Positions 25,803 through 36,000 are shown, counted from the stretch's first letter. The stretch is 64,000 bases of DNA from Curtobacterium sp. VKM Ac-2922 (GCF_022815645.1 NZ_JALGRO010000006.1:62001-126000); one strand, 5' to 3'. Numbers and translations are program-made. Notes: generated by a model from the sequence alone, not told the origin.

Positions 25803-25867
25803 GTCGGCCCCGTCGGTCGCGTCGGCCCCGTCGGTCGCGTCGGACTGGAGGCTCGGTGCCGGTCCGA
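25803..25867. repeat. 18-bp direct repeat plus half copy of the CGGACGGGAGGC element
   Basis: GTCGGCCCCGTCGGTCGC occurs twice (25803-25820, 25821-25838). It runs into CGGACTGGAGGCTCGG (25841-25856), the left arm of the inverted-repeat family without its right arm. Confidence 0.6.
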
Positions 25868-25892
25868 TGCGCATGGCACGGTCCAGAGCGGG

Positions 25893-26561
25893 TCAGGACT
25901 GGCTGTGCAGGGCCAGTTCGAGCGACTCGCGGTCGAGCGGCGCACCCGCCATGGCGACAGGGCCGGTCGGGTCGGCCGGGGGAAGGACCCCGTCGATGAC
26001 GACCTGGGCGTAGCGGCGCCACGCGTCCGGGTCCTGCGCTCGAGTGGCGTCGGCGACGGCGCCGATCATCGTCGTGAGCATCGGGAGATCGCGGTAGTCG
26101 AAGCCGTTGCGGACCACGCCGGCATCGCGCGCTCGCCCGATGATCGTGCTGACCTGACGCTCGAGCCGGTCACGCTCGTGCACGATCGACGGGCGGGCCT
26201 TGCCGGCGCGGATGATGGCGTCCGCCAGTGCACGGTCACGCGCGCGGAACTCGAACACGCCCATCAGGTACAGGCGGAGGGCCTCGCGCGGGTCGATCTC
26301 TTCGGCGGCGCGGGCCGCAGCCGCGTTCATCGCGTCGAACTTGGTGGCCAGCAGCGCCTCGATCAGCGAGTCCTTGTCGGCGAACCGGCGGTAGACCGTG
26401 CCGACGCCGACGCCTGCTTCGTGCGCGATGTCGTTGAGGGTGACCGACAGGCCTCGCTCGGCGAAGCACTTGCGTGCCGTCTGCAGGATCAGTTCACGGT
26501 TCCGCGCGGCATCGGCGCGGAGCGGCCGATCGAGGTCCGCGTGCTGCTCGGTGGTGCTCAC
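25893..26561 (-). CDS. TetR-family repressor of the adjacent exporter
   Basis: 222 residues. HTH at about residues 25-65: ILQTARKCFAERGLSVTLNDIAHEAGVGVGTVYRRFADKDSLIEALL. The C-terminal ligand domain is all helical. GTG 26561 follows TAGGTT (complement of 26569-26574) by 7 bases, so the long upstream open frame is not coding. The divergent gap to the MFS gene contains two palindromes, one upstream of this promoter and one on the exporter start of transcription, which fits autoregulation and repression of efflux until a ligand binds. Confidence 0.92.
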   Translation of the reverse strand: MSTTEQHADLDRPLRADAARNRELILQTARKCFAERGLSVTLNDIAHEAGVGVGTVYRRFADKDSLIEALLATKFDAMNAAAARAAEEIDPREALRLYLMGVFEFRARDRALADAIIRAGKARPSIVHERDRLERQVSTIIGRARDAGVVRNGFDYRDLPMLTTMIGAVADATRAQDPDAWRRYAQVVIDGVLPPADPTGPVAMAGAPLDRESLELALHSQS

Positions 26562-26568
26562 GGTGACG

Positions 26569-26574
26569 AACCTA
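26569..26574 (-). promoter_or_regulatory. Putative leaderless promoter of the TetR gene
   Basis: TAGGTT on the minus strand, 7 bases before GTG 26561. It decides the start within a long open frame. Confidence 0.5.
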
Positions 26575-26592
26575 ATTGAACTTTCTGGGAAC

Positions 26593-26615
26593 AAGCGGAT
26601 GCACCTGCTCCGTTT
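26593..26615. promoter_or_regulatory. TetR operator O1 (imperfect)
   Basis: AAGCGGATGC-acc-TGCTCCGTTT. Its left arm is identical to that of O2; the right arm is degenerate. It lies just upstream of the tetR -10. Confidence 0.55.
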
Positions 26616-26620
26616 GGGTC

Positions 26621-26626
26621 TACAGT
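26621..26626 (+). promoter_or_regulatory. Putative -10 of the MFS exporter
   Basis: TACAGT placed between O1 and O2, predicting a start of transcription near 26633 at the edge of O2 and a leader of about 90 bases. Confidence 0.45.
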
Positions 26627-26632
26627 GGACGC

Positions 26633-26655
26633 AAGCGGATGCACGGCATCCGCTT
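26633..26655. promoter_or_regulatory. TetR operator O2 (perfect)
   Basis: Perfect 10-bp arms AAGCGGATGC and GCATCCGCTT around acg. It covers the predicted transcription start of the exporter. Confidence 0.7.
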
Positions 26656-26724
26656 CTCCATCTCCTCGGAACGCCCGACGGCGCGTGTTCCTCCCTCCAC
26701 TCGATCGAACACCAGGAGGCTGCC

Positions 26725-28269
26725 GTGACGGCAGAACAGACTTCACCCGCCCGCAGCACCAGTGCTGTCGGCGGCCCCGCGCCCGCCCCGGCCGGCCGCA
26801 AGGAACACCGATGGATCGCTCTGGCGGTGATCGCGCTCGCGCAGCTGATGGTCGTGCTCGACGCCACCATCGTCAACATCGCCCTGCCGTCGGCGCAAGC
26901 GGACCTCGGGTTCGGCACCGACCAGCGCCAGTGGATCGTCACGGCGTACTCACTGGCCTTCGGGTCGCTCCTGTTGCTCGGCGGACGTCTCGGCGACCTG
27001 TTCGGGCGCAAGAACACCTTCATCATCGGGCTCGTCGGCTTCGCCATCGCGTCCGTGCTCGGCGGTCTGGCGGACAGCTTCGGCCTGCTCGTTGCCGCCC
27101 GCGCACTGCAGGGCGCCTTCGGTGCGCTCCTGGCGCCGTCCGCGCTCGGCATGCTGACGACGACGTTCCGTGACCCGAAGGAACGCGGCCGTGCGTTCGG
27201 CATCTTCGGTTCGATCGCCGGCTCGGGCGCCGCCATCGGCCTGCTGCTCGGCGGTGTCCTGACCGAGTACGCGTCGTGGCGCTGGTGCCTCTACGTCAAC
27301 GTCGTCTTCGCGATCCTCGGCGTGATCGGCGCGCTCGTCTTCATGGCGAAGCCGCCGAAGGTCGATCGTCCGCGCATCGACGTCGCCGGCGTGCTGACGA
27401 TCACCGCCGGTCTGGTCGGCGTCGTCTACGGGTTCTCGAACGCCGAGACCAACGGCTGGGACGACCCGTGGACCATCGGCATGCTCGCTGCCGGGGTCGT
27501 GCTCATCGCGGCCTTCATCGTGATCGAGACCCGTGTCGCCCACCCGCTGCTCCCCCTGCGTGTGGTGCTCGACCGTGACCGCGGCGGGTCGTTCATCGCG
27601 ATCGGCCTGGTAGCGATCGGCATGTTCGGCATCTTCCTGTTCCTGACCTACTACCTCGAGCAGACGCTCGGGTTCTCGGCGCTGCAGACCGGCCTGGCGT
27701 TCCTGCCGATGCCGCTGTCGATCATGGTTTCGGCGACGCAGATCGGTGGGCGCCTGCTGACCCGCGTCGGTCCGAAGATCCTGATCTTCGCCGGCGGTCT
27801 GGTGGCTGCGACCGGGCTCCTGCTGCTGCTCCGCACCGACCTCGACAGCACGTACGCGGGTACCGTCCTGCCGGCGCTGATCGTCATCGGGCTCGGCATG
27901 GGCACGATCTTCTCGTCGGCGATGAACACCGCAACGACCGGTGTGGCTCGTGCGGATGCCGGAGTGGCGTCCGCGACCGTGAACACCATGCAGCAGATCG
28001 GCGGCTCGATCGGCACAGCTCTGTTGTCGACGATCTTCGCCGACGTCGTCAAGAACAGCCTGTCCGGGCTGACTGCGGCACCGACCAAGCTGCAGCAGGC
28101 ACAGGCCACGCTGGACGGCTACCACGCGGCGTTCGCGATCTCGGCCGGCGTCCTGGTGATCGTGGCGATCGCCAGCGGGCTGCTGATCAACCGGCAGTCG
28201 GTCCGCCTCGAGAAGCTCGAGCACCTGGCGGCCAACGCCACGGGCAGCATCCCCGCCGCAGCACACTGA
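26725..28269 (+). CDS. DHA2-family MFS drug exporter
   Basis: 514 residues with about 14 membrane helices, proton-driven. DHA2 marks: MVVLDATIVNIALPSAQ in helix 1, QWIVTAYSLAFGSLLLLGGRLGD, motif A GGRLGDLFGRKNTF, and the motif C glycine/proline-rich helix near residue 150. A hydrophilic tail ends the protein. GTG 26725 is preceded by AGGAGG (26714-26719), 5 bases away, which decides the start. Divergent TetR gene with two operators upstream; a strong terminator follows. Substrate unknown; quinolones, dyes and antiseptics are typical for relatives. Confidence 0.93.
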   Translation: MTAEQTSPARSTSAVGGPAPAPAGRKEHRWIALAVIALAQLMVVLDATIVNIALPSAQADLGFGTDQRQWIVTAYSLAFGSLLLLGGRLGDLFGRKNTFIIGLVGFAIASVLGGLADSFGLLVAARALQGAFGALLAPSALGMLTTTFRDPKERGRAFGIFGSIAGSGAAIGLLLGGVLTEYASWRWCLYVNVVFAILGVIGALVFMAKPPKVDRPRIDVAGVLTITAGLVGVVYGFSNAETNGWDDPWTIGMLAAGVVLIAAFIVIETRVAHPLLPLRVVLDRDRGGSFIAIGLVAIGMFGIFLFLTYYLEQTLGFSALQTGLAFLPMPLSIMVSATQIGGRLLTRVGPKILIFAGGLVAATGLLLLLRTDLDSTYAGTVLPALIVIGLGMGTIFSSAMNTATTGVARADAGVASATVNTMQQIGGSIGTALLSTIFADVVKNSLSGLTAAPTKLQQAQATLDGYHAAFAISAGVLVIVAIASGLLINRQSVRLEKLEHLAANATGSIPAAAH

Positions 28270-28323
28270 CGCTCGCCCGCCGCGCGGACTCCCACGCGTC
28301 GGGCGCGAAGCGCGTCGGACTCC

Positions 28324-28365
28324 GAACGACGGGGTCGCTGTCGAACGACAGCGACCCCGTCGTTC
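28324..28365 (+). terminator. Strong hairpin terminator of the MFS gene
   Basis: Perfect 19-bp stem: left arm 28324-28342 beginning GAACGACGGGGTC, loop GAAC, right arm 28347-28365. No long T-run follows, as is usual in high-GC actinobacteria. The next gene is on the same strand at 28487. Confidence 0.8.
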
Positions 28366-28473
28366 TGCGTCGTCCAGCACCCCACAGCCGAACGTCCTTC
28401 GGTCCAGCACCCGCTCTCCCACACTGGATTGCGCACTGTTGCGGTTCCCGTGCCTGCCGTCAGGGGTGCGCAT

Positions 28474-28479
28474 TATGGT
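28474..28479 (+). promoter_or_regulatory. Putative leaderless promoter of the sulfurtransferase
   Basis: TATGGT 7 bases before ATG 28487, choosing it over the GTG-type start at 28439. Confidence 0.5.
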
Positions 28480-28486
28480 CAGGGTC

Positions 28487-29350
28487 ATGTCCCCCGTCCT
28501 GACCTCGCCGCTCGTGTCGACGCAGTGGCTCGCCGACCACCTGGGTGCGGACGAGCTCGTCGTGCTCGACGCGTCCGTGCACACCTCGGGGACCGGTCGT
28601 GGCACGACGTGGCGGACGGCGCACGACACGTACGAGCAGTCCGGGCACGTTCCCAGTGCGCGCTACGCCGACCTGGTGCGGGACTTCTCGACGCCCGATG
28701 CCAGCGTGCCGTTCACCCGCCCGGACGCCGAACAGTTCGAGCACGCTGTCCGAGCGCTCGGCATCACCAACACCTCGACCGTCGTGGTCTACGACGACAG
28801 CGTCGGCGAGTGGGCAGCGCGACTGTGGTGGATCTTCCGGGCGTTCGGCTTCGACGACGTCGCCGTGCTGGACGGCGGGTTCGTCAAGTGGCGCGACGAG
28901 GGCCGCCCCGTCCGGATCGGCGCACTGCGGACCTCCGCGGCACGGCTTCCCGACGCCGACGTGTTCCTGGCCGGCGAAGAGCGACCGCTCTGGGCCGATC
29001 GTGCCCGCGTCGAGCGTGCCGTGGACGGCACACAGCCGGCAGCGCTCGTGCTGGCCGTCGACGACTCCACCCTCGGCACGTCGCACCCGCCGGTCGTCCC
29101 CGGATCGACGCCGATCACGCTGCACCGCGTCGTCGACCAGGACTCCAACGCGCTCCGCCGTCCGGCAGCGCTCCGCGATGTCTTCGCGCCGGTGCTCGGG
29201 TCGGACGAGATCGTCACGTACTGCGGGGTGGGCAGCGCGGCGTGCGTCGATGCGCTGGCGTTGACCGTGCTCGGCCACGACCGCGTGCAGGTGTACGACG
29301 GCTCGCTCGCGGACTGGTGGCGCTGGGACTTCGAGCCCCTCGCGTCCTGA
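28487..29350 (+). CDS. Thiosulfate/3-mercaptopyruvate sulfurtransferase
   Basis: 287 residues with two rhodanese domains. The N-terminal one has VVLDASVH, GHVPSARYADLVRDFS and VVVYDDSVGEWAARLWW; it is inactive in this family. The C-terminal one carries the active cysteine in VTYCGVGSAACVDAL. The usual loop is C-G-(S/T)-G-V-T-A, so the order here (CGVGSAA) is a variant that may change donor preference. It moves sulfane sulfur to cyanide or thiols. It lies between the exporter terminator and a tandem-repeat gap, probably alone on its transcript. Confidence 0.88.
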   Translation: MSPVLTSPLVSTQWLADHLGADELVVLDASVHTSGTGRGTTWRTAHDTYEQSGHVPSARYADLVRDFSTPDASVPFTRPDAEQFEHAVRALGITNTSTVVVYDDSVGEWAARLWWIFRAFGFDDVAVLDGGFVKWRDEGRPVRIGALRTSAARLPDADVFLAGEERPLWADRARVERAVDGTQPAALVLAVDDSTLGTSHPPVVPGSTPITLHRVVDQDSNALRRPAALRDVFAPVLGSDEIVTYCGVGSAACVDALALTVLGHDRVQVYDGSLADWWRWDFEPLAS

Positions 29351-29388
29351 CGCCCGTGGCTGCGGCTCCGGCCGCACGAGCACGCCCA

Positions 29389-29512
29389 CACGACCACGGT
29401 CGTGCCCGCACGGACACCGTCGCGCCCACACGACCACGGTCGCGCCCGCACGCCCACAAGCCCACACGCCCACACGCCCACACGCCCACACGCCCACACG
29501 ACCACGGTCGTG
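29389..29512. repeat. CCCACACG tandem repeat flanked by CACGACCACGGTCGTG palindromes
   Basis: Five perfect copies of CCCACACG (29461-29500) plus a variant (29453-29460). The palindrome CACGACCACGGTCGTG occurs at 29389-29404 and again at 29497-29512. The 208-bp gap between the sulfurtransferase and epimerase genes holds no gene; the promoter TAGCGT of the next gene lies at 29546-29551. Confidence 0.75.
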
Positions 29513-29558
29513 CCCTCGTCGGCCGTCGGAGACGCCCGCCGGCACTAGCGTTGGCGCC

Positions 29559-30623
29559 ATGAGCACCAAGCGCGCGGTCGTCCTGGGCGGAACGGGCGGT
29601 GTCGGCTCGGCCGTCGTGCGGGAACTGCTCGAGCACTCCGGTCGGGGCGGCGACGACTGGCAGGTCGATGTCCTCGCGCGGCGCGGTGGCGACGTCGCCG
29701 ACACGCTCGTCGGGGCCGGCGCGACGTTCACGCCCGGCGACCGACGCGACGCGCAGGTCCTCCGCGACCTGCTGCGTCCGGGTGCGGACCTGCTCGTGGA
29801 CACCGTGGGCGCGACCCGTGACGACGCCGCCCAGCTGCTGCCCTACCTCGGCGACGTCGGCTCGACGGTGTTCCTGTCGTCGAAGGCGGTCTACGTGGAC
29901 GAGCAGGGCCGTCACGCCAATGCACTCGACAAGCCGGTCTTCCCCGGTGCCGTGACCGAGATCCAGCCGACCGTCACACCGGCCGACGGCGACCCGACCA
30001 GCCGCGACGGCTACGCGGCCGCCAAGGTCGCCGCCGAACAGCTGCTGCTGGACCACGGCGCCCCGGTCACGGTCCTTCGCCCGTCGAAGGTGTACGGCGT
30101 CGGCATCGGGCGTCCCCGGGAGTGGTTCGTGGTGCGCCGCGCGCTCGACGGCCGCGAGCGGGTCCTGCTCGCCGACCAGGGTCGCGGCGTCGACCACACC
30201 ACGGCTGCCAGTGGGATCGGGAGCCTGGTCCGCCTGGTCGCCGGCGCGCCCGACCGCCGGATCCTCAACGTCGCGGACGCATCGGCGCCGTCCGTCCTCG
30301 AGATCGTGCGGACCGTCGCCGGCCACCTGGACCACCGGTTCGACGAGGTGCTGCTCGACGCCGAGGCGCCGGTGTTCGTCGGGCTGACGCCGTGGTCATC
30401 GCCGACACCGTTCGTGCTCGACACCTCGGCTGCGCAGGCCCTCGGCTGGGAGCCGCCCCGGTACCAGGACGCGGTCGGGCCAGAGCTCGACTGGCTGGTC
30501 GACACCGCGCACCGCACCCCGGCCGACGGCGACGTCCCGTGGGCGACCGACCCGTTCTGGGACCGCATGTTCGACTACGGCCCCGAGGACGCCGCACTCG
30601 TCATGCTGTCCCTCGGCTCGTGA
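29559..30623 (+). CDS. NAD-dependent epimerase/dehydratase-family protein
   Basis: 354 residues, extended SDR. The dinucleotide loop is GGTGGVGSAVVREL at residues 9-22. SSKAVYVD has the active serine region and YAAAKVAAEQLLLD holds the Tyr-x-x-x-Lys pair near residue 149. VLRPSKVYGVG follows. Substrate unknown; nucleotide sugars are usual for the fold. TAGCGT at 29546-29551 is 7 bases before the ATG. Its stop overlaps the start of the P-loop kinase, so the two are coupled. Confidence 0.85.
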   Translation: MSTKRAVVLGGTGGVGSAVVRELLEHSGRGGDDWQVDVLARRGGDVADTLVGAGATFTPGDRRDAQVLRDLLRPGADLLVDTVGATRDDAAQLLPYLGDVGSTVFLSSKAVYVDEQGRHANALDKPVFPGAVTEIQPTVTPADGDPTSRDGYAAAKVAAEQLLLDHGAPVTVLRPSKVYGVGIGRPREWFVVRRALDGRERVLLADQGRGVDHTTAASGIGSLVRLVAGAPDRRILNVADASAPSVLEIVRTVAGHLDHRFDEVLLDAEAPVFVGLTPWSSPTPFVLDTSAAQALGWEPPRYQDAVGPELDWLVDTAHRTPADGDVPWATDPFWDRMFDYGPEDAALVMLSLGS

Positions 30624-31156
30624 GCATGCCCCGCTCCGAGGTGCTGTTCATCGGCGGCCGGTCGGGTGTCGGCAAGTCGACCGCGGCCGAGGCCCTGCAC
30701 GACCTGCTGTCGGCGCACGACGTCCGGCACGCGGTCATCGAGGGCGACACGCTCGACCTGGCGTATCCGGCGCCGCACCGCGAACACCCCGAGGCGCGGC
30801 TCGCCGAACGCAACCTCGCCACGATCTGGGCGAACTACCGGGCGCTCGGGTTCCATCGGCTGGTGTTCACGAACACGGTGTCGGTGCTCGAGACCGAACG
30901 GCTCGCCGCAGCGATGGGCGATGACCCACTGGTGGTCGCCGCGCTGCTGCGCGCCGGCGACGACCAGACCGCGTCACGGCTGACCCGCCGTGCGGGCGGC
31001 GTGCTGCCGGCAGCGCAACTCGCCCACAGCACGCGGACCGCCGGGAGGCTCGACACGGCCACCCCGGACCGGGTCACCCGCATCGACACGGACACCATGA
31101 CCCCGGCCGACGTCGCACGTCGGCTCGCGACGCTGACCGGGTGGCTTCCCGACTGA
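30620..31156 (+). CDS. P-loop kinase-like protein, function unknown
   Basis: 178 residues. The Walker A loop [15 protein letters not shown] starts near residue 11, followed by an acidic [11 protein letters not shown] segment like the second site of nucleoside or shikimate kinases. [12 protein letters not shown] and a helical C-terminal part complete the small-molecule-kinase fold. GTG 30620 overlaps the epimerase stop (GTGA); ATG 30626 is the alternative. Coupling with a sugar epimerase hints at a sugar or antibiotic phosphorylation role, but the substrate is unknown. Confidence 0.72.
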   Translation: MSMPRSEVLFIGGRSGVGKSTAAEALHDLLSAHDVRHAVIEGDTLDLAYPAPHREHPEARLAERNLATIWANYRALGFHRLVFTNTVSVLETERLAAAMGDDPLVVAALLRAGDDQTASRLTRRAGGVLPAAQLAHSTRTAGRLDTATPDRVTRIDTDTMTPADVARRLATLTGWLPD

Positions 31157-31235
31157 GCGCTGTGGACAGCCGCGAGTCGTCCACAGTCAGGGACTGCAGT
31201 CCTCCTGCCCAGGCCGGACGGGGCACGCTGGAGCC

Positions 31236-33068
31236 ATGAACGACAACCGGCTCGGCACCGCCGTCAGCCCCTACCTGCGCCTGCACGCCGACAACCCGGT
31301 GGACTGGCGTGAGTGGGGTCCCGACGCCTTCGCAGAAGCACGCGAGCGTGATGTGCCCGTCCTCGTGTCGATCGGGTACGCCACCTGCCACTGGTGCCAC
31401 GTGATGGCGCGCGAGAGCTTCTCCGACCCCGAGATCGCCGAACTGCTGCGGCAGGACTTCGTCGCCGTCAAGGTCGATCGCGAGGAACGGCCCGACGTCG
31501 ACGCCAGCACGATGGCCGCGGCCGCCGCCTTCACCGAGCAGCTCGGGTGGCCACTGACGGCGTTCATGACGCCCCAGGCCCACGTCTTCTTCGCGGGCAC
31601 GTACTCCCCGCCGACCCCGGTCGGGCAGCACCCGTCGTTCCGGCAGGTGCTCGGTGCCGTGCTCGACGCCTGGCGCGACCGGCGGGACGAAGTCGAGGCC
31701 AACGCGGCCGCGCTCGCGGCGGCGATACGGCAAGGCGCCGTCGACGCGAGCGACGGCGGAGTGGCCGGGCGTGACGGAGCCGCACCGGTCCTCCCGTCCG
31801 TCGACGCGATCCACCAGGTCGTGCGCGCCGTCGGACAGGGCGAGGACCCGGTGTACGGCGGGTTCGGCGGTGCCCCGAAGTTCCCGTCAGCGCCGCTGCT
31901 CGAGTTCCTGGCGGATGCCGGCGCCGACGGGGACCCCGCGGCGGCAGCCCTCTGCGGCCGGTCGCTCCGCGTCATCGCCGCATCCGAGCTGACAGACCCG
32001 GACGGTGGCGTGTTCCGGTACGCCACCCGTCGTGACTGGTCCGTGCCGCACTACGAGCGGATGCTCTACGACAACGCCGGACTGCTGGCGATCGCTCCCC
32101 CCGGCCAGGCCCGGGGCATCGCGGACTTCCTGCGCGACACCCTCCGCCGATCGGACGGCGCCTTCGTCGCGGCGCAGGACAGCGAGTCGACGATCGACGG
32201 CCGCCGAGTCGAGGGCGAGTGGTACCGCCGACCGGTGGCGGAACGGGTGCACCTGGATCCACCGCCCCTCGACGACCAGGTCCTGACCGGGTGGAACGGA
32301 CTCGCGATCCGGGGGCTGGCGATCGCCGGTGCGCGCCACGGCGACGACGACATGATCGCCCTCGCCCGAGCCGCGGCCGATGCGGTCGTCGACGCACACC
32401 TGCGCGACGCGCACGTCGTCGTGCGGTCGAGCACCCCGCGCGGGGTGTCGTCGGCCCCGCCCACCATCGAGGACGTCGGCCTGTTCGCCGAGGGGCTGCT
32501 CGAGCTGGCACTCGTGACGGGCCAGGTCCGGTACGCCGTCACGGCTCGGGCTCTGGTGGACGACGGACTGTCGGGCTCGCTCCGGTCCGACCCGGTCCTG
32601 GCGACCGCCGGCACCGCGACGGGCGAGCAGCCGCAGACCGCGTTGCGGTCGGGGACCATCGCCCTGGCGAGCGCCGCGTGCACGATCGGCACGCTCACCG
32701 GTGACGACCAGTACCGGGCGGCCGCCGTCGAGCTCGTCGGTGACCGTGCTCGCGCGGGCATCGACCGACCGCTGGGGCATGCCGACGCGCTCGGCCTGGC
32801 GTTGGCGATGCAGCGACCGTCACGACAGGTCGTCGTCGTCGCGACCGATCCCGGGGCGCTCCGTGCCGCGGCGGTCGCGTCACGCCGCCCGGGCACCCTC
32901 GTCGTCGTGGTCACCCCGACCCAGGCCGCCGAGTGGGCCGCCGCCGGCTTCGAACTACTTGCGTCCCGCGACCAGCTCGACCCCGCCGCGTACGTCTGCC
33001 ACGACCGCGTGTGCGCACTGCCCGCGCGCTCCGTGGACGACCTCACGCGCCAACTCGCGAGCGTCTGA
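31236..33068 (+). CDS. DUF255 thioredoxin-domain protein (YyaL/SPATA20 type)
   Basis: 610 residues. The N-terminal thioredoxin-fold domain (1-165) has [15 protein letters not shown] and the redox pair in [14 protein letters not shown] (about residue 50), then [12 protein letters not shown] and [10 protein letters not shown]. The rest is an alpha/alpha six-barrel like glycoside hydrolases or epimerases, with [19 protein letters not shown] and [12 protein letters not shown]. The cellular role of the family is not settled. CACGCT is 6 bases before the ATG. It is shorter than the usual 650-700 residues, missing part of the barrel loops. Confidence 0.88.
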   Translation: MNDNRLGTAVSPYLRLHADNPVDWREWGPDAFAEARERDVPVLVSIGYATCHWCHVMARESFSDPEIAELLRQDFVAVKVDREERPDVDASTMAAAAAFTEQLGWPLTAFMTPQAHVFFAGTYSPPTPVGQHPSFRQVLGAVLDAWRDRRDEVEANAAALAAAIRQGAVDASDGGVAGRDGAAPVLPSVDAIHQVVRAVGQGEDPVYGGFGGAPKFPSAPLLEFLADAGADGDPAAAALCGRSLRVIAASELTDPDGGVFRYATRRDWSVPHYERMLYDNAGLLAIAPPGQARGIADFLRDTLRRSDGAFVAAQDSESTIDGRRVEGEWYRRPVAERVHLDPPPLDDQVLTGWNGLAIRGLAIAGARHGDDDMIALARAAADAVVDAHLRDAHVVVRSSTPRGVSSAPPTIEDVGLFAEGLLELALVTGQVRYAVTARALVDDGLSGSLRSDPVLATAGTATGEQPQTALRSGTIALASAACTIGTLTGDDQYRAAAVELVGDRARAGIDRPLGHADALGLALAMQRPSRQVVVVATDPGALRAAAVASRRPGTLVVVVTPTQAAEWAAAGFELLASRDQLDPAAYVCHDRVCALPARSVDDLTRQLASV

Positions 33069-33078
33069 GCGCGGACGG

Positions 33079-33084
33079 TATCCT
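33079..33084 (+). promoter_or_regulatory. Putative promoter of the HrpA-type helicase gene
   Basis: TATCCT 9 bases before ATG 33094. The in-frame ATG at 33088 is only 3 bases away and less likely to be used. Confidence 0.45.
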
Positions 33085-33093
33085 GGAATGCTC

Positions 33094-36000
33094 ATGTCTC
33101 CCACGCCTGCCGTCATCACCTACCCGCCCGAGCTGCCGGTCTCGCAGCGGCGCGACGACATCGCGGCGGCCATCCGCGACAACCAGGTCGTGATCGTTGC
33201 GGGCGCAACGGGCTCGGGCAAGACGACGCAGCTGCCGAAGATCTGCCTCGAGCTGGGCCGCGAGCACATCGGCCACACGCAGCCGCGGCGGATCGCCGCG
33301 CGGACGATCGCCGAGCGCGTGTCCGAGGAACTCGGCGGCGAACTGGGCGACCTGGTCGGCTACCAGGTCCGCTTCACCGACAAGGTCAGCGCGAACACCC
33401 GGGTCAAGCTGATGACCGACGGCATCCTGCTCAACGAGATCCACTTCGACCGCGATCTCACGCGGTACGACACGATCATCATCGACGAGGCGCACGAGCG
33501 GTCACTGACGATCGACTTCCTGCTCGGGTACCTCAAGCGGCTGCTGCCCCGTCGCCCCGACCTGAAGCTCATCATCACGAGTGCGACGATCGACCCGGAG
33601 TCCTTCTCGAAGCACTTCGGCGGCGCCCCGATCATCGAGGTCTCCGGACGCACCTACCCCGTCGAGATCCGGTACCGAGCGCTCGTCGCCGAAGAACCCG
33701 GTGACGAGGACGACGATGACGACGACACCGATTCCCGGACGGCGGACTCGGGCGGCAACCAGGACGACCGCGACACCCTGACCGGCATCACCGACGCGCT
33801 CGACGAACTCGCCCGCGAAGACCCGGGCGACGTCCTGGTGTTCCTGTCCGGCGAGAACGAGATCCGCGATGCCCAGGACGCCATCGAGGGCAAGGGGTAC
33901 CAGGGCACCGAGGTCCTGCCGCTGTACGGACGGCTGTCCGCGGCCGACCAGCACCGGGTGTTCCAGCGATCGTCGACGCCCGGAGTGCGGCGTCGCGTGG
34001 TGCTCGCCACCAACGTCGCCGAGACCTCGCTGACCGTTCCGGGCATCAAGTACGTCATCGACACCGGCACCGCGCGCATCTCGCGCTACTCCCCGCGTGC
34101 CAAGGTGCAGCGACTGCCGATCGAGGCCATCTCGCAGGCCAGCGCGAACCAGCGCTCCGGCCGCGCGGGTCGCACCAGCGCAGGCATCGCGATCCGGCTG
34201 TACTCCGAGGACGACTTCGGGCGGCGCCCCGAGTACACCGATCCCGAGATCCTCCGGACCAACCTGGCTGCCGTCATCCTGCAGATGATCTCGCTCGGGT
34301 TCGGCGACATCGAGTCGTTCCCCTTCCTGCAGCCGCCGGACTCACGTGGCGTCAAGGACGGCCTCGACCTGCTGCGCGAACTGCGGGCGGTCGACCAGGA
34401 CGGTGCGATCACGAAGTCCGGTCGGCAGCTGACGCGGCTACCCGTCGACCCACGGCTCGGCCGCATGGTGCTCGAAGCCGGGCGGCAAGGGGTCGGACGC
34501 GAAGTCCTGGCGATCGTCAGCGCTCTGAGCATCCAGGACCCGCGCGAGCGACCGCTCGAGAAGCGTGCGCAGGCGGACCAGCTCCACGCACGGTTCGCCG
34601 ACCCGACCAGCGACTTCCTGACGCTGCTGGGTCTGTGGAACCACATCCAGGACAAGCAGTCCGAACTGTCGTCGAGCGCGTTCCGACGGCTCTGCAAGGC
34701 CGAGTTCCTGAACTACCTGCGCATCCGCGAGTGGCAGGACCTGTACCGGCAGCTGTCACGCGCCGCCAAGCAGGTCGGCATCCACGTCGCCACGGAGCGC
34801 AAGGACGATCCCGACGCCGTGCACCGATCGCTCCTTGCCGGGCTGCTCAGCCAGATCGGTCTGCGCGACCGCGAGAAGCGCGACTACCTCGGGTCGCGGA
34901 ACACCCGGTTCGTCCTGTTCCCGGGCAGCGTCCTGGCGAAGAAGCAGCCCGACGCCGTGATGGCCGCCGAGCTCGTCGAGACGAGCCGCCTGTTCGCACG
35001 GACCGCGGCCCGGATCGACCCGCTCTGGACCGAGCAGCTGGCCGGCGACCTGCTCAAGCGCACCTACGGCGAGCCGCACTGGGAGAAGAAGCAGGGTGCC
35101 GTCGTCGCCTACGAACGGGTGACCCTGTTCGGCGTGCCGATCGTCCAGCGCCGACGGGTGCAGTACACCCGCATCGACCCCGTGCACGCGCGTGAGCTCT
35201 TCATCCGGCATGCCCTGATCCAGGGCGAGTGGGACTCGCAGCAGGCCTTCGACCGCGCGAACCGCACGCTCCGGCGCGAACTCGAACAGCTCGAGGAACG
35301 CACCCGACGCCGGGACATCCTGCTCGACGACGAGACCGTCTACGAGTTCTACGACGCCCGCGTGCCGGCCGAAGTCGCCACGACCCGCGACTTCGAGGGC
35401 TGGTGGCGCCGGACCCGACGCGAGCAACCCGATCTGCTGACGATGCAGCGCGAGGACCTGCTGGACGAGTCGGCTGCCTCGGCTGCCGAAGACGGTGCCG
35501 AGTACCCGACCGAGTGGCGCTCCGGCGACCAGCGGCTGGCGGTGCGGTACCGGTTCGAGCCCGGTGCCGAGGACGACGGCGTGAGCGTGCAGGTCCCGAT
35601 CGCGCTGTTGCCGCGCATGCGCGAGGAAGGGTTCGACTGGCAGGTCCGCGGGCTCCGTCGTGACCTGGTGACGGCGCTCATCAAGGCGCTGCCGAAGCAG
35701 ATCCGGAAGAACGTCGTGCCGGCTGCCGACTGGGCCGAGAAGATCGTCGACGAGCTGCCCGACGACGCCCCGACCGAACCCACCGAGAGCTTCCGGGCGA
35801 CCCTGGCGAAGACCATCCAGCGCATGACCTACGTGCCGGTGACCGAAGCCGACTTCGACATGACGCGGGTCCCGGCCCACCTGCTGCCGACCTACGCCGT
35901 CGTCGACGAACGCGGACGCCGCGTCGAAACGGGCAAGGACCTGTCCGCGCTGCAGACCAAGCTCAAGGACCGCACCCAGCAGAGCGTCGCCGCGGCCACC

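Noticed and set aside
26398-26724. 109-codon upstream extension of the MFS exporter
   Set aside because: It would cover the operators, the promoter and part of the TetR gene. AGGAGG at 26714-26719 points to GTG 26725.
29453-29500. CRISPR-like array
   Set aside because: An 8-bp tandem repeat with no spacers.
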